64,000 nt of DNA from Amaranthus tricolor (GCF_026212465.1 NC_080049.1:8758883-8822882); one strand, 5' to 3'. Numbered from the stretch's first letter, positions 34,300 through 46,894 are shown. Numbers and translations are program-made. Notes: generated by a model from the letters alone, not told the origin.

Positions 34300-35095
34300 A
34301 ATAGAAAGGTGTAAATATTAAAATTGTAGGAGTTGGATAACTCAAGACGAATGAAATTAGAGCTAGGATCGAAACGATGCGAAGTACTTTGATGAACGAT
34401 AACGATTTCAATGAATTAATAAATGTTTGACGGAAAACAAAATTGCAAAAATGACACAATGATTTAAGGAGGTTCAACCAATGATGGCTACGTCCTCCGT
34501 GGTGTGTAGTTGCTTGTATGTATTATTTCAATGGAGTAAATCACTCTTACAAATGAAGTATTACAATTGAGTAAAAGATAAACAAAGGCTATGTGTTTAG
34601 CATTGGGGTTGTGTTTGATGTATTTGGATGATCACTTAAGCTCCCTGTTTATAGTGCTCATTATATTAATGATAATACACTAACTTAATGCCGAGGATTA
34701 ACAACAATGAAACTGATTAAAGAGGCTTGAAACGTCACAAAACGAATCCTAGGCTGTTGGAGCAATGTGCTCGTTCGAGCCCTCAAGTGCTCGTTCTAGC
34801 ATGATTATCAGTAGGCTACTGTCAGTAGGGGCACACTGTGCTCGTTCGAGCACAGGTCTTCAGATGCTTCTGTTGGCTATTGTTTTATGTGCTCGTTCAA
34901 GGCACTTGTGACTCCTCGTATGCCTTGTTCGAGCATTCAATGCAGCAGGTCCAAGAAACTGATCCCATACTCATTAAATCATCATTCATCATCTCATTAA
35001 TCAACCAAGTTTAAGCCACTACTTAATTTCTTCATAACTTCATAGAATTAAACCACACTTAAACACCACATTCAATCACACACATTGTGTTACAA
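34300..35095 (-). mobile_element. Solo LTR or fragment, copia type, minus orientation
   Basis: Read on the minus strand: U3 region with several palindromes around CTCGTTCGAG (34766-34940), TATA box CTATAAACAGGG (about 34646), then a U5-like GGAGGACGTAGCCATCATTG and GAACCTCC. The same order occurs at 37500-38215 on the plus strand. Limits are approximate. Confidence 0.6.
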
Positions 35096-35840
35096 ATTTA
35101 ATCACCCATTAACAACTCTCATAGGATTCCATCTCATAAGACACTCATAAATGCACACATCAATTAATGCACTCAAGTCACACCATTTATAACAACAAAG
35201 ATTAGCAATTAGTAGTAAACTTCATAAAAAACTAATTCTTTTATCTATATTTTAATTCCATAATCTACTTCCAATTATACTTTAAAAGTATTCAGAATCA
35301 TAACAAATAAATTTAAACAATAATTATACTCCATTCATCCTCTTCCTAAAGTATTAATATTCCATACATTATAAAATCATTCTACACCAGCCTCATATAA
35401 TTATATTTTATTAAATTGAAATTATTAATTATTTCTGATCAAGTTAGAATAGAATTCACGACAAAAGCCTACACTAAATTAATTAGATTGTTGATAAGTA
35501 TTAAAATTAAAGAAAATAAGCACACTCTCACACAAAAATTATGAATTTGACTATTACCTAACTCTTCTATTCGCTTGGAGTTTTTTAACTAAAATAAGAA
35601 TTTGTAAATTGCAGTTTTAATATTTAAGACTTTACAAACTATAATCTTAATGTTTATTTTTTTTTTTAGAAATTATAGCCACATAGTATTAAAGTTAAGG
35701 CGTTCAGCGCAAATTCCAACCATTTTAATAATCATAATTTTAGGACAAATGGTCGAAATTTTGTAATTTAGCTTTAAAGTTGTAGACTTTAATACTTTAA
35801 TGGCTATAATTCTACCCAACAGATTTAGTTGCTGTTCCGG
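35096..35840. other. AT-rich DNA upstream of the LEA-like gene
   Basis: Contains an inverted pair around 35600-35820 (ATTGCAGTTTTAATATTTAAGAC versus GTTGTAGACTTTAATACTTT-like phrases), possibly a small foldback element. No ORF. Confidence 0.4.
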
Positions 35841-35848
35841 TTATCCTT

Positions 35849-35877
35849 GACACGTCTAATTAATCATTGAACGTGTC
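35849..35877. promoter_or_regulatory. Inverted pair of ABRE-like ACGTGTC motifs
   Basis: GACACGT at 35849-35855 and ACGTGTC at 35871-35877 face each other across 15 bp, about 160 bp before the LEA-like start codon. ACGTGTC is a known ABA/seed-type element bound by bZIP factors, fitting the predicted LEA-like product. Confidence 0.55.
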
Positions 35878-36035
35878 AAGTTTTAGCTGCATTAACCTGC
35901 ATGTGCTACTTTCTAGCTACGTGCCTCCACACTAATCTCTTCCATTAAACAAATGTCTTGTGTTTGGAGTAAGTAGTAAGTCTTACCTTCCTAATCCTTC
36001 TTTCTGGTTTGGAAGATCATAAGAAATCAACAACG

Positions 36036-37226
36036 ATGAAACTCGTCAAGATAATGAATTCTGCTGCAACAACTTCTCTTGTCAAGGCAAATAATCCAAT
36101 TCCAAACAAAACCTTTCACCAGATGCTTACTGTTATCAGTTTCTCTGCTGTTAACCACATTCCTAAGGTAAGTCTATCTCTACACTAATTTTCCAATCAC
36201 TTTTAGATTTAATGACATATTTTAGACTTTAACCATTAATTTAAGCTTTTGGTTTAGTTGGTTTTTTGATATGGTATCAGGAGCCAACGTGATAAGAGGT
36301 CACGGGTTCAAATTCCCATCACTATGCTGCATCTATACTTCTATAGCCTAAATGGCTCTTGTGTGAGGGTCGTGTTAGATTATACTCTCTCTAATTCTTT
36401 TAAGTTGTTCTATTTAGTTTTGACACATTATTCAATGCATTAATTCATATCTAAATAGCTCTTGATTTTGCATAACTAAAAATTATAAAATTCAATATTA
36501 ATAAAATTTACATTAAAATGAATCAAACAATATTCAACTGGATTATATTTGAACTATATTTTAATGTATAGATTAGAATAAAATACAAATTAAGAGTGAT
36601 CGATGAATAATGTCAAAAAATTAAATGGGACAATTTAAAAAAATTGGAGAATTGGAGAGAGTATATAGCATATTTTGGGACTTTAAAGGTTTTCGTTGAT
36701 CATTGATACTACACCTCATTTTTTGTATTTTTATCTTAGAGTTTGCTACTGAATGTGACATTGCGATCTTCGTACAACATGTGATTTTCGGTAGCAAACT
36801 CAATTCAGAGGGACTGAGGAGTATTAATTAGTATCTTTGAAATAGTAACGAGTAAGTGTTGATTTGTGATAATAGAACATCCATAGTAACAAAGTAGATG
36901 CACCTTTTGCAACAACGAGCGAGGAGGCAGCTAAGGCGCAAAGCAGAATATTGGAAGAAGATGATAAAAAGGAGGACAAATCTTACAATAGAGGAAGAAG
37001 GAAGAATGATATGGAAGAATTAAGTGAATTTGTAGCAGACAAAGCTGTGAAAGGAACAAAGAATGCTGTTGAAACTGCTTTCATTGTGGGAGAAAAACTA
37101 GCAGAAGGCATGGAACAAACATTTGGAAGCATTAAGGAAGTTACTCGAAAGGTTAAAGACACTGTCGTGGGCAATCAAACTGATCACAAGGACCGACAAT
37201 CACAAGGACGCACACGTCAAAGTTAA
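36036..37226 (+). CDS. Small LEA-like protein, probably mitochondrial, two exons
   Basis: Exon 1 (36036-36167, 44 codons) encodes a basic Ser/Thr-rich leader (MKLVKIMNSAATTSLVKANN) that looks like an organelle targeting peptide and ends at a GTAAGT donor. Exon 2 reads to TAA at 37224 and includes KNDMEELSEFVADKAVKGTK and EKLAEGMEQTFGSIKEVTRK, hydrophilic amphipathic helices like those of LEA-related proteins such as Arabidopsis At4g13230-type proteins, from memory. The acceptor is not settled; AG before 36924 or 36927 keeps the frame. Product about 135-145 aa. The intron of about 750 bp holds a Stowaway MITE and a tRNA-like repeat remnant. ABRE motifs upstream suggest ABA or desiccation control. 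Such proteins are thought to protect membranes or proteins during drying. Confidence 0.65.
36270..36350 (+). repeat. tRNA-like / PBS-like dispersed repeat remnant in the intron
   Basis: Contains GGTATCAGGAGCC, then GTGATAAGAGGTCACGGGTTCAAATTCCC, the second part resembling a Pol III B box. Related stretches occur at 38450-38690, 39690-39810 and 41850-42050. Confidence 0.45.
36385..36661. mobile_element. Stowaway-like MITE in the intron of the LEA-like gene
   Basis: Left CTCTCTCTAATTCTTTTAAG and right AATTGGAGAATTGGAGAGAG pair imperfectly between TA dinucleotides (36383-36384, 36662-36663). Confidence 0.75.
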
Positions 37227-37499
37227 AACTTTTTCAACATTTTCATGCTTTCCAATTTTTTTGTTTTGAAAAATTGTCGAAAATAATTTGACGTGTATTT
37301 GCTGTAATCTGAATCAACACGCCCCATCCTCGAACCATCACAGCCCATCCTTCCCTCTCACAATGAGTACGCTGATTTGAAAATAATCAATAAGTGGGAT
37401 TATTTATTTATAGACGAGTGAAGGTTGGATTATTGTTTGATTTCCATGGATTTATGTACATTTTAGTGTCTAAGTTGGTTCAAATGAAATTCAGTTGTT

Positions 37500-38215
37500 T
37501 TATGTTGTATACTGTCTCAATAATCATCTGTTATAGTATTTTGAAGACTCAATCATAAATTTAAGACAAAGATAGCTTATTGTTGAAGTTATGGAGCATT
37601 TTAGAAGTGACTTAAATATGGTTTTAATGAAGAAGTTAAATGGCATGATGAATGAGATTAATGAGCAAAGTTCCTTGAACGAGCAATCAGAATAGAAGGT
37701 TTAGCATGATCAAAGAAGCAACTAGTTCAAAAAAGGTTTATTGCTGCAGCTGTGAGTAGCTCGAACGAGCAGTCAATAGGCTTGAACGAGCGGCATTGTC
37801 AAAGTACCTAGGATGTTTTGGTCGATTGAACTTCTTGGAACGGTTATATTTTGTATCAATTCATAGCTTTAAGGATACATTACTGATTATGTAATTACCC
37901 ATATAAATAGCTCATTTGTAATCGTAAAAAACACAAATCCAATGTCTTACATTCAATTGTAATCTTTCATTGTAAGAGTTGTTGAAACTCTATTGTTATA
38001 GTCCAAATAGAAATACTATATACCTCTGAGGACGTAGACGTAGTGAACCTCGTAAATATTTGTAATTTTTATTTACATTTTAATTTTCTTTTAAAATTAT
38101 TATTTTATTGAAAGTGTAACGTGTTTATCAAGGTACTTCATACCTTTGATCTTGGGGATATTAGAGTTTGAGAATTATTTTTTGACTCTAATCTAACTTT
38201 TGTTTCACTTATATA
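37500..38215 (+). mobile_element. Solo LTR or fragment, copia type, plus orientation
   Basis: U3 with CTCGAACGAGCAG- and TTGAACGAGC-type motifs (37674-37795), TATA box CATATAAATAGCTC (about 37900), then GAGGACGTAGACGTAGTGAACC as U5. Same family as 34300-35095 but opposite orientation; shared phrases include GAAGTTATG(G/A)A and AGAAGT/TAGTG-GACTTAAA-like blocks. Confidence 0.6.
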
Positions 38216-38360
38216 AAAACTTAAGTTTATAATTGAGACGATGTGTTACATACTCTAAAATCAAAAATATGTATTTTCCATTTTTTGCCACTTATTGCTA
38301 CAAAAAGTATAGAACGACATATATTGTTGCCGATCCACAATCATTAAATGGAAAAGTAAC

Positions 38361-38446
38361 ATTAAGGCATTAATTTGTCAAAAGGAATCAACTCAATCAA
38401 AAATATTAAGGCATTAATTTGTCAAAAGGAATCAACTCACAATCAA
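38361..38446. repeat. 43-bp tandem duplication
   Basis: ATTAAGGCATTAATTTGTCA with its continuation AAAGGAATCAACTCA occurs at 38361 and 38404, nearly identical. Confidence 0.85.
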
Positions 38447-38449
38447 AAG

Positions 38450-38690
38450 TTTAAGTTAATAGCTGACACTCCGAAATATATTATAGACTCTAACACGTTT
38501 GCTCACATGATAAGCCCTTGGGCTAGAAGTGTGTGGGTGCAAAACAAACTCTTCTCATACCTAGTGTGGAATGTTCACTTGAAATTGAGGGATGGTTTAG
38601 GTTTGAACCTGTAACTTCTTGTCACGTTAGTTTTCGATATCATGTCACGGAGTCAACTCAACTTAAAGCAGTTTTTAGTTGGTTTTTGTT
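38450..38690 (-). repeat. SINE-like dispersed repeat (minus strand)
   Basis: On the minus strand it reads GACATGATATCGAAAACTAA, then a GTTACAGGTTCAAACC B-box-like site, then TTCCACACTAGGTATGAGA and CTAGCCCAAGGGC. Relatives of this layout are at 36270, 39690 and 41850. The tRNA-like part suggests a SINE; an LTR/PBS junction is an alternative. Confidence 0.45.
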
Positions 38691-39999
38691 TTTTTTATAT
38701 GGTAGCCGGTAAGCAAAGCTAAATAGCCCCTTTAAAACAAAATATAAAAGATGTTTGGTATCTTTAGTCAAACATATGTACTATTTTCTGTTAAAACGTG
38801 ATTTGAGTCTGTTGTATGATATTTGTATTATTTAGAAGAAAAAACTATTTGCGTTAAAATGTGATCTCAATGTATTGTATAACCTTGCAAATTACAAAGA
38901 TAGAATTATGGTATCTGGTATCTTTAGATTTTGAGTCTTTGGGTGAGTCAGGAATTTCTTCTCACTATGATTTGCTAAACTATAAAAGTAATTATCAAAA
39001 GATAATTTGTTGTTTGAAAACTAAATTAATATTAATAAGCAAAAAAAAAAAAAAGGGAGATCTATTAATATGTAAAGCCTAGGGATCTCAAGGAATCTTT
39101 CATGTAATTTTATCAAAGTAAATAAATCATGAATTTTAAATGCAATCAAGGTAGAATTAATCACTAGTTATAATTCCTAATTAAAGATTAAACATTTTGT
39201 ATTTTTAATAATAGACTAAAAATCAATCAAAGTAAATTGAACATATCAAATTTATAACTGTAGCCATTTAATCAATTTGAACGGCCAAAATGTAATTATA
39301 AACATGTATAGAGAACAATAATTTAAAAATCCTAATATTCAATTATATAAACCCTAATTAAAATGTATGGATTCATTTCCTAACCCATGACTTATATCTG
39401 GGTTAACATTGATGTATGCATAGACATGGATTTAATAAATCTAAACATGATACAAAGAATCAAACAAGAAAATATATAGAAATGACGAATAAAATTTTAA
39501 ATATTATGATTATTTCTAACAATTTTATATCGTTAAACACTTAATATATATACTATATAATTTAACATGTACTATATAACTTAATATTAATGCCTTGCCT
39601 TTAATTTTTCGAAGCCTTGTGCGATCAAACATGTTCAGAACTTCCCTAAAACATACTTAACCCAAGTTAAGCTAAAATCTAAAAATCTGAATTTGTGTCT
39701 AATTTGATACTACTCTTAGATGAGTTCAAAGCTGTGATACTTATCACGTTGGCTTCTAAATTCATATCAAGAGACCAACTCAACCTAAAGTTTAAACAGA
39801 AGATCGAATATGTTAGTACTAAAAAATGAGAAGTCCATGACATAGTGTTTCAACTTTGTATAACAATTAGCAAAAAACTCATAACAAAGAAAAAAATGTT
39901 CACAAGAAATAGCTTAAAAGACTGGCAATGTTACATCCTTGCATCCAATACAACAGACAAGGTGAACCGCTTCTTGATTGCTCATTAGGCAATTTTTGT
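38691..39999. other. AT-rich intergenic DNA with a repeat remnant
   Basis: No gene seen. 39690-39810 holds another minus-strand relative of the dispersed repeat. The 3' untranslated region of the PP2C gene probably lies in the last 100-200 bp before 40017. Confidence 0.5.
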
Positions 40000-40016
40000 C
40001 AATACAATAAGAAAGT

Positions 40017-43000
40017 TCAGTTGAAGTTCACAACTACTACGGAGATATCGTCAGTACTGTTCCTTTTCAAAGCTTCCTCGATTAGAGCTTTCGCAGCTGA
40101 TCGAGCCTCCTTCACACTCTTAACACAATCGACCGCTTCTTGATTGCTCATTACCTAAAAACCGACTCGAACATCAGTTCATACAGTTCCGGTTGTTCTC
40201 ACTTGAAAACATATCACACTTTATGATTTATGCATAAACTACAGGTTTGAGATTAGGAAAAAAGGACTTACATGCCATATCCCATCACTAGCCAAGATAA
40301 CAAATTCAGAATCATCGTCAATCATCTCAACAGTAATGTGGGGCTCCGAACTAAGATGGCGCTTTATGGTCTTGTCGCCAAATGCTCTTGCTACAGCTAG
40401 TTGTCCATCAACACGCGCCACATCCCCTAATATGGAAAGGAACCAATGTAATTTTGAGAATTCACAAAATCAATATAACATAACTTGCCGGTTAATTCGC
40501 TCTTTGATTTCGCGATTTTCTCAAAATGATCCCAAATAGCCCAAAACTGACTATAATTGGTTAATTTTTATTCGCAATTTGTAAAGAGATAAGTAAATCA
40601 CGTGACAGGGAACAGACTTGAACAATCAGGCTATTAAACTCATCACCAACATTTAAAAGCTCATGCTTAGAGAAATGCAGTATAGTATATAAGGATTTGG
40701 GACCTACCTGGGAACTTGGTAACAAAGCCACCCCGATCCTCGATATCTTTCCTCTCACTATCTGGTTCATGGTCAACTGATAACTGTTTCGCCTTTCCAT
40801 TCCGGCAAATGACAGCCCTAGAGTCACCAAGGTTTGCCACGACCAGCTTTTGGCAATTAATAAGAATTGCGGTAACTGCAGTTGAGCCACCTTTTCCCAA
40901 ATCAGCTGATTTTTCCAAAATTTTGTCATCAGTTATCCGATATGCTCTTCTGACGGCATTTTCAGTCTCGCTCCAAAAATCAGGCTGCTCAACAGGCAAG
41001 AAATAATCATTATCAATACATAAACTGCAGGCTTCATGCATATCAAACAGATCAGGTCAAGTCGGATTTGGGTTCGAATCATATAAAAACTGGTCAGAAA
41101 CCTATTGACCAAAGCCTACATCCAATAAACATGAAACCCCTTTGCTCGACCCCCTCAAAGGTCGTTTCTAAACACTAAACTATATGAGGTGCACAACGAA
41201 AAAAAAGTTCAATTAAATATGCCACAACATTGAACTTTTCAAAGATGCATGAATCATACTACAATAGAAAATAGTGAGTACCTCTTTCAGTATGTTGTTG
41301 AACAAATGAGATCTCAAATAATCAGGAACGTCTTGACTAAGATGACCGTCAAATATTGCAAACAAACCAAGCTCATTATCTTCCACCTGCTTGAACTCTG
41401 CGAAAACATAATCCTCCATAGGATGAGCCGATTTACCCTTGACTGTGTGATAGCCATGTGTAACATGCTTTGACAACTTGCTCTTTCCTTTCCCTGTTTC
41501 TACAGAAGATCCAGAGGGACTCAACCCAATCTTTTCCTGCCAATAGGTCAAATTACAATGTAACGATTGTCATATATCTATTATATACTCTACAGTTGAG
41601 CAATGACAGAACGAGGAAACCAAAAGGTCGTTCTTTTAGTACATGAATGTATGAACTCATCAGGATTCAAAGGATACTTAAAAATCTACACGTCATGAAA
41701 TAGAAAATAACGCCAAAATTCTGTCAAGCAATGAGACTACAGACATAGGAGACATGATGCTCTACTGAAAATGAGCTTAATGCTATTTGTGTGTCTGGTG
41801 TTGATCAATTTGGAGGAACCAACTAAACTAAAAGCTTAATAGTTTAGGCACTAGTATATATACTCTATCCCGCAGCCTCATAATAGTCTTTTGGTTAGAA
41901 GTACGGATACAATGCTAAAAATATCACTTAGGAGCATTGAATGAGATTCGAACTTATGACATGGGTACTGATACCATGTCATTGAACCAACTTAAGCTTT
42001 AAGTTGATGGTTGAAGCTCTAAGTCATATTATATACTCTATCAGTCAACGCACTTCAGTTTCAGGATAAGAATAACAAATATGATGTCTCATAGAACAAT
42101 GGGGATACTATTATGTTTGGTAAGCATATGATTTCATGTTCTTCATACCTTAGAACTCTAAAATCCAAGATCCTGATTCACAGTACATAGAAACTTTGAT
42201 CATAGGTTCATCGTATCTTACATGAATGGAAACTAACTAAATGCAAGTATATTCCGAAATTACTGCAATCGGAGTATACTGTATAACCAATATGGTAAAC
42301 TAACAAAATAATCATGTAAATCAAACCAGTTGCCATGGCTATACTTGATATGCTTGCAAAAACAGTATACAGTAATCTTAACATTAACATCATAACACAC
42401 TGATCCCTCCACCAATAGTAATCGCATATAGGTAATACATACATACATCACCAACATCATTGTCAACCAAGTATCCTGCACAAGTGGGGCTCCGAGGGGT
42501 TGGAAGGCAGCTAACAGACCATACTCGTATCCCCTCCAAGAAAAGGGCAAAGAGGACATGGATAGATAATACGTACCATACCCATTAATTGCAACCTTAT
42601 GGGACTTGGAATCCCTTTAATCTCAACAACCATCAATCTCGTCTCACACTAAGTAAGCAATGCCATATTATACTCCTAAAAAACATATGATAAGCATCTC
42701 TTAAGAATATTTATGTATTCATATTTTATCCAACAATTGCTAGGCTACATATATATGAGGTCTTTTTAGAGGTGGTTATCAGTAATCCCAAATAATAAAG
42801 GATTCTATAAAATTTATTGTAATTCATTTTTCTTCAACTTCAGTTTAATACTTTATTTATAACTTACTTTTTTAAGGCCTAAAACCAAACATCAATTCAA
42901 AAATTATGTTGTATTTTTTGACTCCCCTAGATTTCCTTAATTAGTCTGGCAAGTCCTTGGTCTCAATTGGAGACGAACGACTAGGTCACTACTTAGAAAT

Positions 43001-45771
43001 TAAGGAGCCCATTTAACATAATAAATTTAAAACTAGAACACATTAATATATAAATGATTATTATTGATGTTGCATCGAAAAATGCCACTAACAATTTTTT
43101 TTAAAATACTATACAACAATTTTTATGCATTGAGAGCAATCTACAACCGACTTATTTTAGAATGTTGACGCTATAATTTAACTCAATAATATTAGAAGTA
43201 CTTGTTATTGAATTTGAAGGCACATAGCAGGTTCTCTCACATGAATTTAAAACCAGGAAACTAAACATAATTACGCGGGTTCAAGTGTCGTCAATGTGCG
43301 GCTTAAATGGCACGAGTGCAAGTCTAAGTAACCCAATGGTAGGATGCATTTCCAAACCTCTGCGGATCGAGAATGATATGTGAACAAGAGATAAATGATA
43401 TCATAAATTAATATGGGTAAATTAGAGTTGTTCATGGGCGTGCTACCCACCAGGCTCGACCCACCGGCTTGAAAAACGGGCGAGCTTGAACAAAAATTTT
43501 GAAAAAATTAATATTTGGGCTGGTACTATCCGTGAGCTAGTAGCGGCACCACAGGTAAACCTAGTTGCCCGATAGCTTATTTTATAAATATATGGTTTTT
43601 CTAATTTTTATTTTATAATAAGATTGAAAATTTTATGCTTGATTAATTAATTTTTTTCTTTAAATTTTTTTTTTATTTTTTTTTGTGTTCTTTAGGGCCC
43701 GTTGTAATTATAAGTAGCATATTACTTAGTCTTGATTTTAAGTATTTTGTATATTGTCCAAGTGCAAATTATTGCATATAAACTTAACTTTGGATTGTAT
43801 TTCATTATTTTAGTTGTTGTTAAGACGTAACTTTAGACTTTGTATTGTTTTTTTAGTTTTTATAATGGTAATGCCCGTGACTAAATCATATTTCTAAGTT
43901 GATAATGTCATTTTTTTTGCTGTTAGTTATTTGCTTAATTATAAAATTTAAAACTTATTTGCCCGCGGGTCCCGTCCACTAAGAAAGAGGGTGGATAGTG
44001 GCAAATAATGTAAGCCCGCTAAAATGGGCGGGCTTTTAAAATTTTAGGTATGCGAGTAGGATTCTAAGGGCACGTGCGGTCCGGTACCCGCCCATGAACA
44101 CATTTAGTGTAAATGTTTGGATGATTTATTCCACATCGATAAATTAAAAATGTTTGTACACTCTATAAGTGATTGGGGCCCTTTGTCCCATCGTTGTAAG
44201 GTCTTGAGATGGTATCTTCTAGGTGTATAGGGTGTGTGCACCTTGAAACTAAAATGAGACAAGATGGGGAAGTTGATGATGAAATTTATGGATTTAAAGA
44301 AAAAATTGAGATGACCATGCACCTTGACCTTGTAAATATTAGGTCGTGACAATTCTTTACATAATCTTTAATTTAGGCCGTGAAAATTCATCACATAATC
44401 TCACCGTGGCCCACTTGTATGGACACGGGACACCCATGGGCTCGGGCCCACAAACCCAGGAGTCAAGAGGGTTGACTTGCAGATACACTTGGTGAGGTTC
44501 ATTGTTTCCCAAAACCATATGATAATAGGAATATTAGCTCACTCAATATATATATACAAGTCAACGACCCTCTATTTTATCGATGTGGGATCTTGTCTCA
44601 CATGGGAAGTATTTCCAATTGTACAATGAGTAAAGAAAATAAATACCTTTATAATTCGAACACAACAATAATACATTTCATCTAACTTCGTAATCTCAAA
44701 TCTCAAACCTGATTGCCACCTTCCCAAATAAAAATATACTTCACCTTGTTGTAATCTCAACCCTTTCTCTCAAATTTTATCATTCCTTTTAAACAAAGGA
44801 AAAACTTTCATATCCTACCTCTCAATTCTCATAATTGCCTACACTAATCCCATGAAACAAATATCCCTATGGGTTGTTTGACAAATATAAATGGGAATTT
44901 ACACATATCGAGTTGAGAGTTGAGACTCGAGATGAGAGTCTAGGTGATGAATATAGATAATAGAAGATTGGTTAACAATTGATAATAGCTATGTGGTAAT
45001 GTGTTGAGGTGTACATTATGGTGTTCAACGGGTTTTGGGATATGATAATTCGAATCAGGTTAATTTTGATTCTAGTATGTATGTAAATATCTTGACAATC
45101 TAATTTAATTGATATTTTTTATCGGGTTAATTCTGAGCATCTAGGCTTATGTGACGTTGGTGTATTTATTTTCTTTATTTCCATGAATGAAAAATATGTC
45201 ATTTTTTTTATCTTATTGTACCAACTTTCCCCATGACAATTAACACTTCCATTTCCAAATTTCCATTCTATCCCCTCAAACAAATAACAACCCTATTGTT
45301 ACACTTTTTCTTTTTGGATATAACATGAAATAATAATCACAATTAACATGAGACAATTCACTAAATTACAAAAAGAAGGATAAATTGAAAGCAAACGTAA
45401 ATGGTCGACCAAATAATTATGAACTTTTAACATATTAATATAAGGTAGGAATTAAAAAAATTGACCAAAAACATTAACCAAAATCACCAAATCATGACAA
45501 ATAATGAAAATGAAAGGATCACCTGCAAACTATCCATGATGAAAGTCCCCACCTAAAATATAATTCCAAACTTGTTCCTAAAATATATAATTGATCAAAA
45601 TTTGATTATTTAATGAAATGCATCAAAAACCCAACAAAATCAAGCAATTACAGAGCGTAAAACAAGGAAAATAAATGGTAAAAAAAATTACAATCTAAAT
45701 ATATATTTGTGATAGAAATAATTAAGAAGCATTACCTTAACTTTGCTTAGGATTTCTTTACCATTAGGCAT
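40017..45771 (-). CDS. Protein phosphatase 2C, 286 aa, five exons
   Basis: Exons (minus strand): 45736-45771, 41282-41536, 40708-40984, 40272-40426, 40017-40154. All borders are GT/AG and the frame is kept throughout, giving 286 aa, close to the roughly 280-290 aa of Arabidopsis relatives such as At2g20630 and At4g28400. Motifs: Glu53-Asp54 in AHPMEDY, FAIFDGH (75-77), GKGGSTAV (127-134), GDSRAV (150-155), DHEPDSERKDIE, LASDGIWH (ends at 241), STDDISVVVV (Asp276-Asp277). The metal-binding acidic residues are present. His241 stands where many PP2Cs have Asp (DGLWDV), but this subgroup is variable there. Enzyme: Mg/Mn-dependent Ser/Thr phosphatase, short, without a targeting or regulatory extension, probably cytosolic or nuclear. 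The first intron is 4.2 kb and full of repeats. No lesions seen. Confidence 0.9.
41850..42050 (-). repeat. Dispersed SINE-like repeat in PP2C intron 1
   Basis: Minus-strand reading: CAACTTAAAGCTTAAGTTGG, ACATGGTATCAGTACCC, then AAGTTCGAATCTCATTCAA (B-box-like). Same family as 38450-38690. Confidence 0.45.
42051..43422. other. PP2C intron 1, unique-looking part
   Basis: No ORF with recognisable similarity. A relatively G/C-rich stretch at 42470-42620 (CTCCGAGGGGTTGGAAGG) resembles exon sequence but no protein could be recognised. Confidence 0.4.
43423..44106. mobile_element. hAT-like non-autonomous element in PP2C intron 1
   Basis: Ends TAGAGTTGTTCATGGGCG and CGCCCATGAACACATTTA are inverted repeats of the plant hAT type (TAG..TGTTCA). 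Flanks GGGTAAAT (43415-43422) and GTGTAAAT (44107-44114) match at 7 of 8 positions, an 8-bp target duplication. The interior is AT-rich with CGGGC motifs near both ends, no transposase. Confidence 0.82.
44107..45735. other. PP2C intron 1, 5' part
   Basis: A weak inverted pair, TTCCACATCGATAAA (44129) and TTTATCGATGTGGGA (44577), brackets about 460 bp and may mark another short element. The rest is AT-rich without ORFs. Confidence 0.4.
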
Positions 45772-46237
45772 GGCTTCTAGTTGTAGTTGATTTAAAGGTT
45801 AATAATTGTTATATTATGTTGGAACTCGGAACAGAGGGATAGGAACAAAGCTTTGCATTAGAAATAGGAAAAACAAAAGAAAAAGACAAAAGTTAGAAAT
45901 GTTAATAATAATAGTGAGTGAAGGACAGGTGGGCTTAACATACTTCTATGCTTGACACGCCAAAATCCATATTAAGATTGTTTAATATATTTTATTATTC
46001 CTTCATCCTCTTTTTTTATCCCATTTACTTTTTACGCATATTTCAATGCAAACATAAAAAGTAAATAATTTTAATTGTGAGTTTTTTAAAAATTTTAAAA
46101 AGTAAATAATTAGATCCCACATAAATATGTTTTTTCATATAACATAAATATGTTTTTTCATATAAATCGATAAGAAATCATAGTCAAACTTTGACATTAA
46201 AATTCGTAAATACTATTTGAGAAGAACATATTTTCTA
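45772..46237. other. Probable promoter and 5' leader of the PP2C gene
   Basis: No ORF. Minus-strand transcription would start here, but no distinct TATA box can be singled out in this AT-rich DNA. TTCATATAA(C/A)ATAAATATGTTTT is locally duplicated around 46130-46165. Confidence 0.4.
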
Positions 46238-46505
46238 GTTCCTCCGTTCTAAATAAGTTGTAACATGAGAAAGATGGCACTATTCATTCATTATTTTTAA
46301 TTTGTGATTACTTTTTAATCTATAGGTTGAAATATAGTCAATTAAGATCTTATTTAATTCGTCTGCAAAGATTATTAATATCAAATGTTTATAATTTTTT
46401 AATATACATAATTAGAGTTATTAAATATTAAACTAATGCATTTAACTGTGTGAAAAAATAAGTGTTGCAAGTAAATTCGACGAATATAATATGAAGATAA
46501 AGGAG
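46238..46505. mobile_element. Stowaway-like MITE next to the MULE end
   Basis: Left GTTCCTCCGTTCTAAATAAG after TA at 46236; right ...AAGATAAAGGAG before TA at 46506. Interior shared with the MITE at 11817. The MULE at 46514 starts 8 bp further on. Confidence 0.7.
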
Positions 46506-46894
46506 TATATTTTGGGCATTATTATTCATCGCCACCCTTTTATTTTATCGCCACCCCCTAATAAAATTACGATTTTTCCCCTGGACTTAAAATTTGTTTA
46601 ACAAACGTAAATCTCACTTAATAACACTGTTATCACTTTAAAAACATTAAATTTAAAGTTTAAACGTAATCCCGAACATTTTTATCGGGACCCTATATAT
46701 ATTGAATTTTTAGTAGCGCCCTTGCATGATATACGAATTCAAACACGGTACTATCTCTCTAAAAACGTTGTTTGATTTTAAACAAGCTGATAGGTGTAAT
46801 CAATTTACTATGGCTAACGAAAGCGACTATGAATCGGATCAGGTACGTACTTTAATCGATTTAAATTGGTGCTTTTTAAAAAAAAAACTATTGC

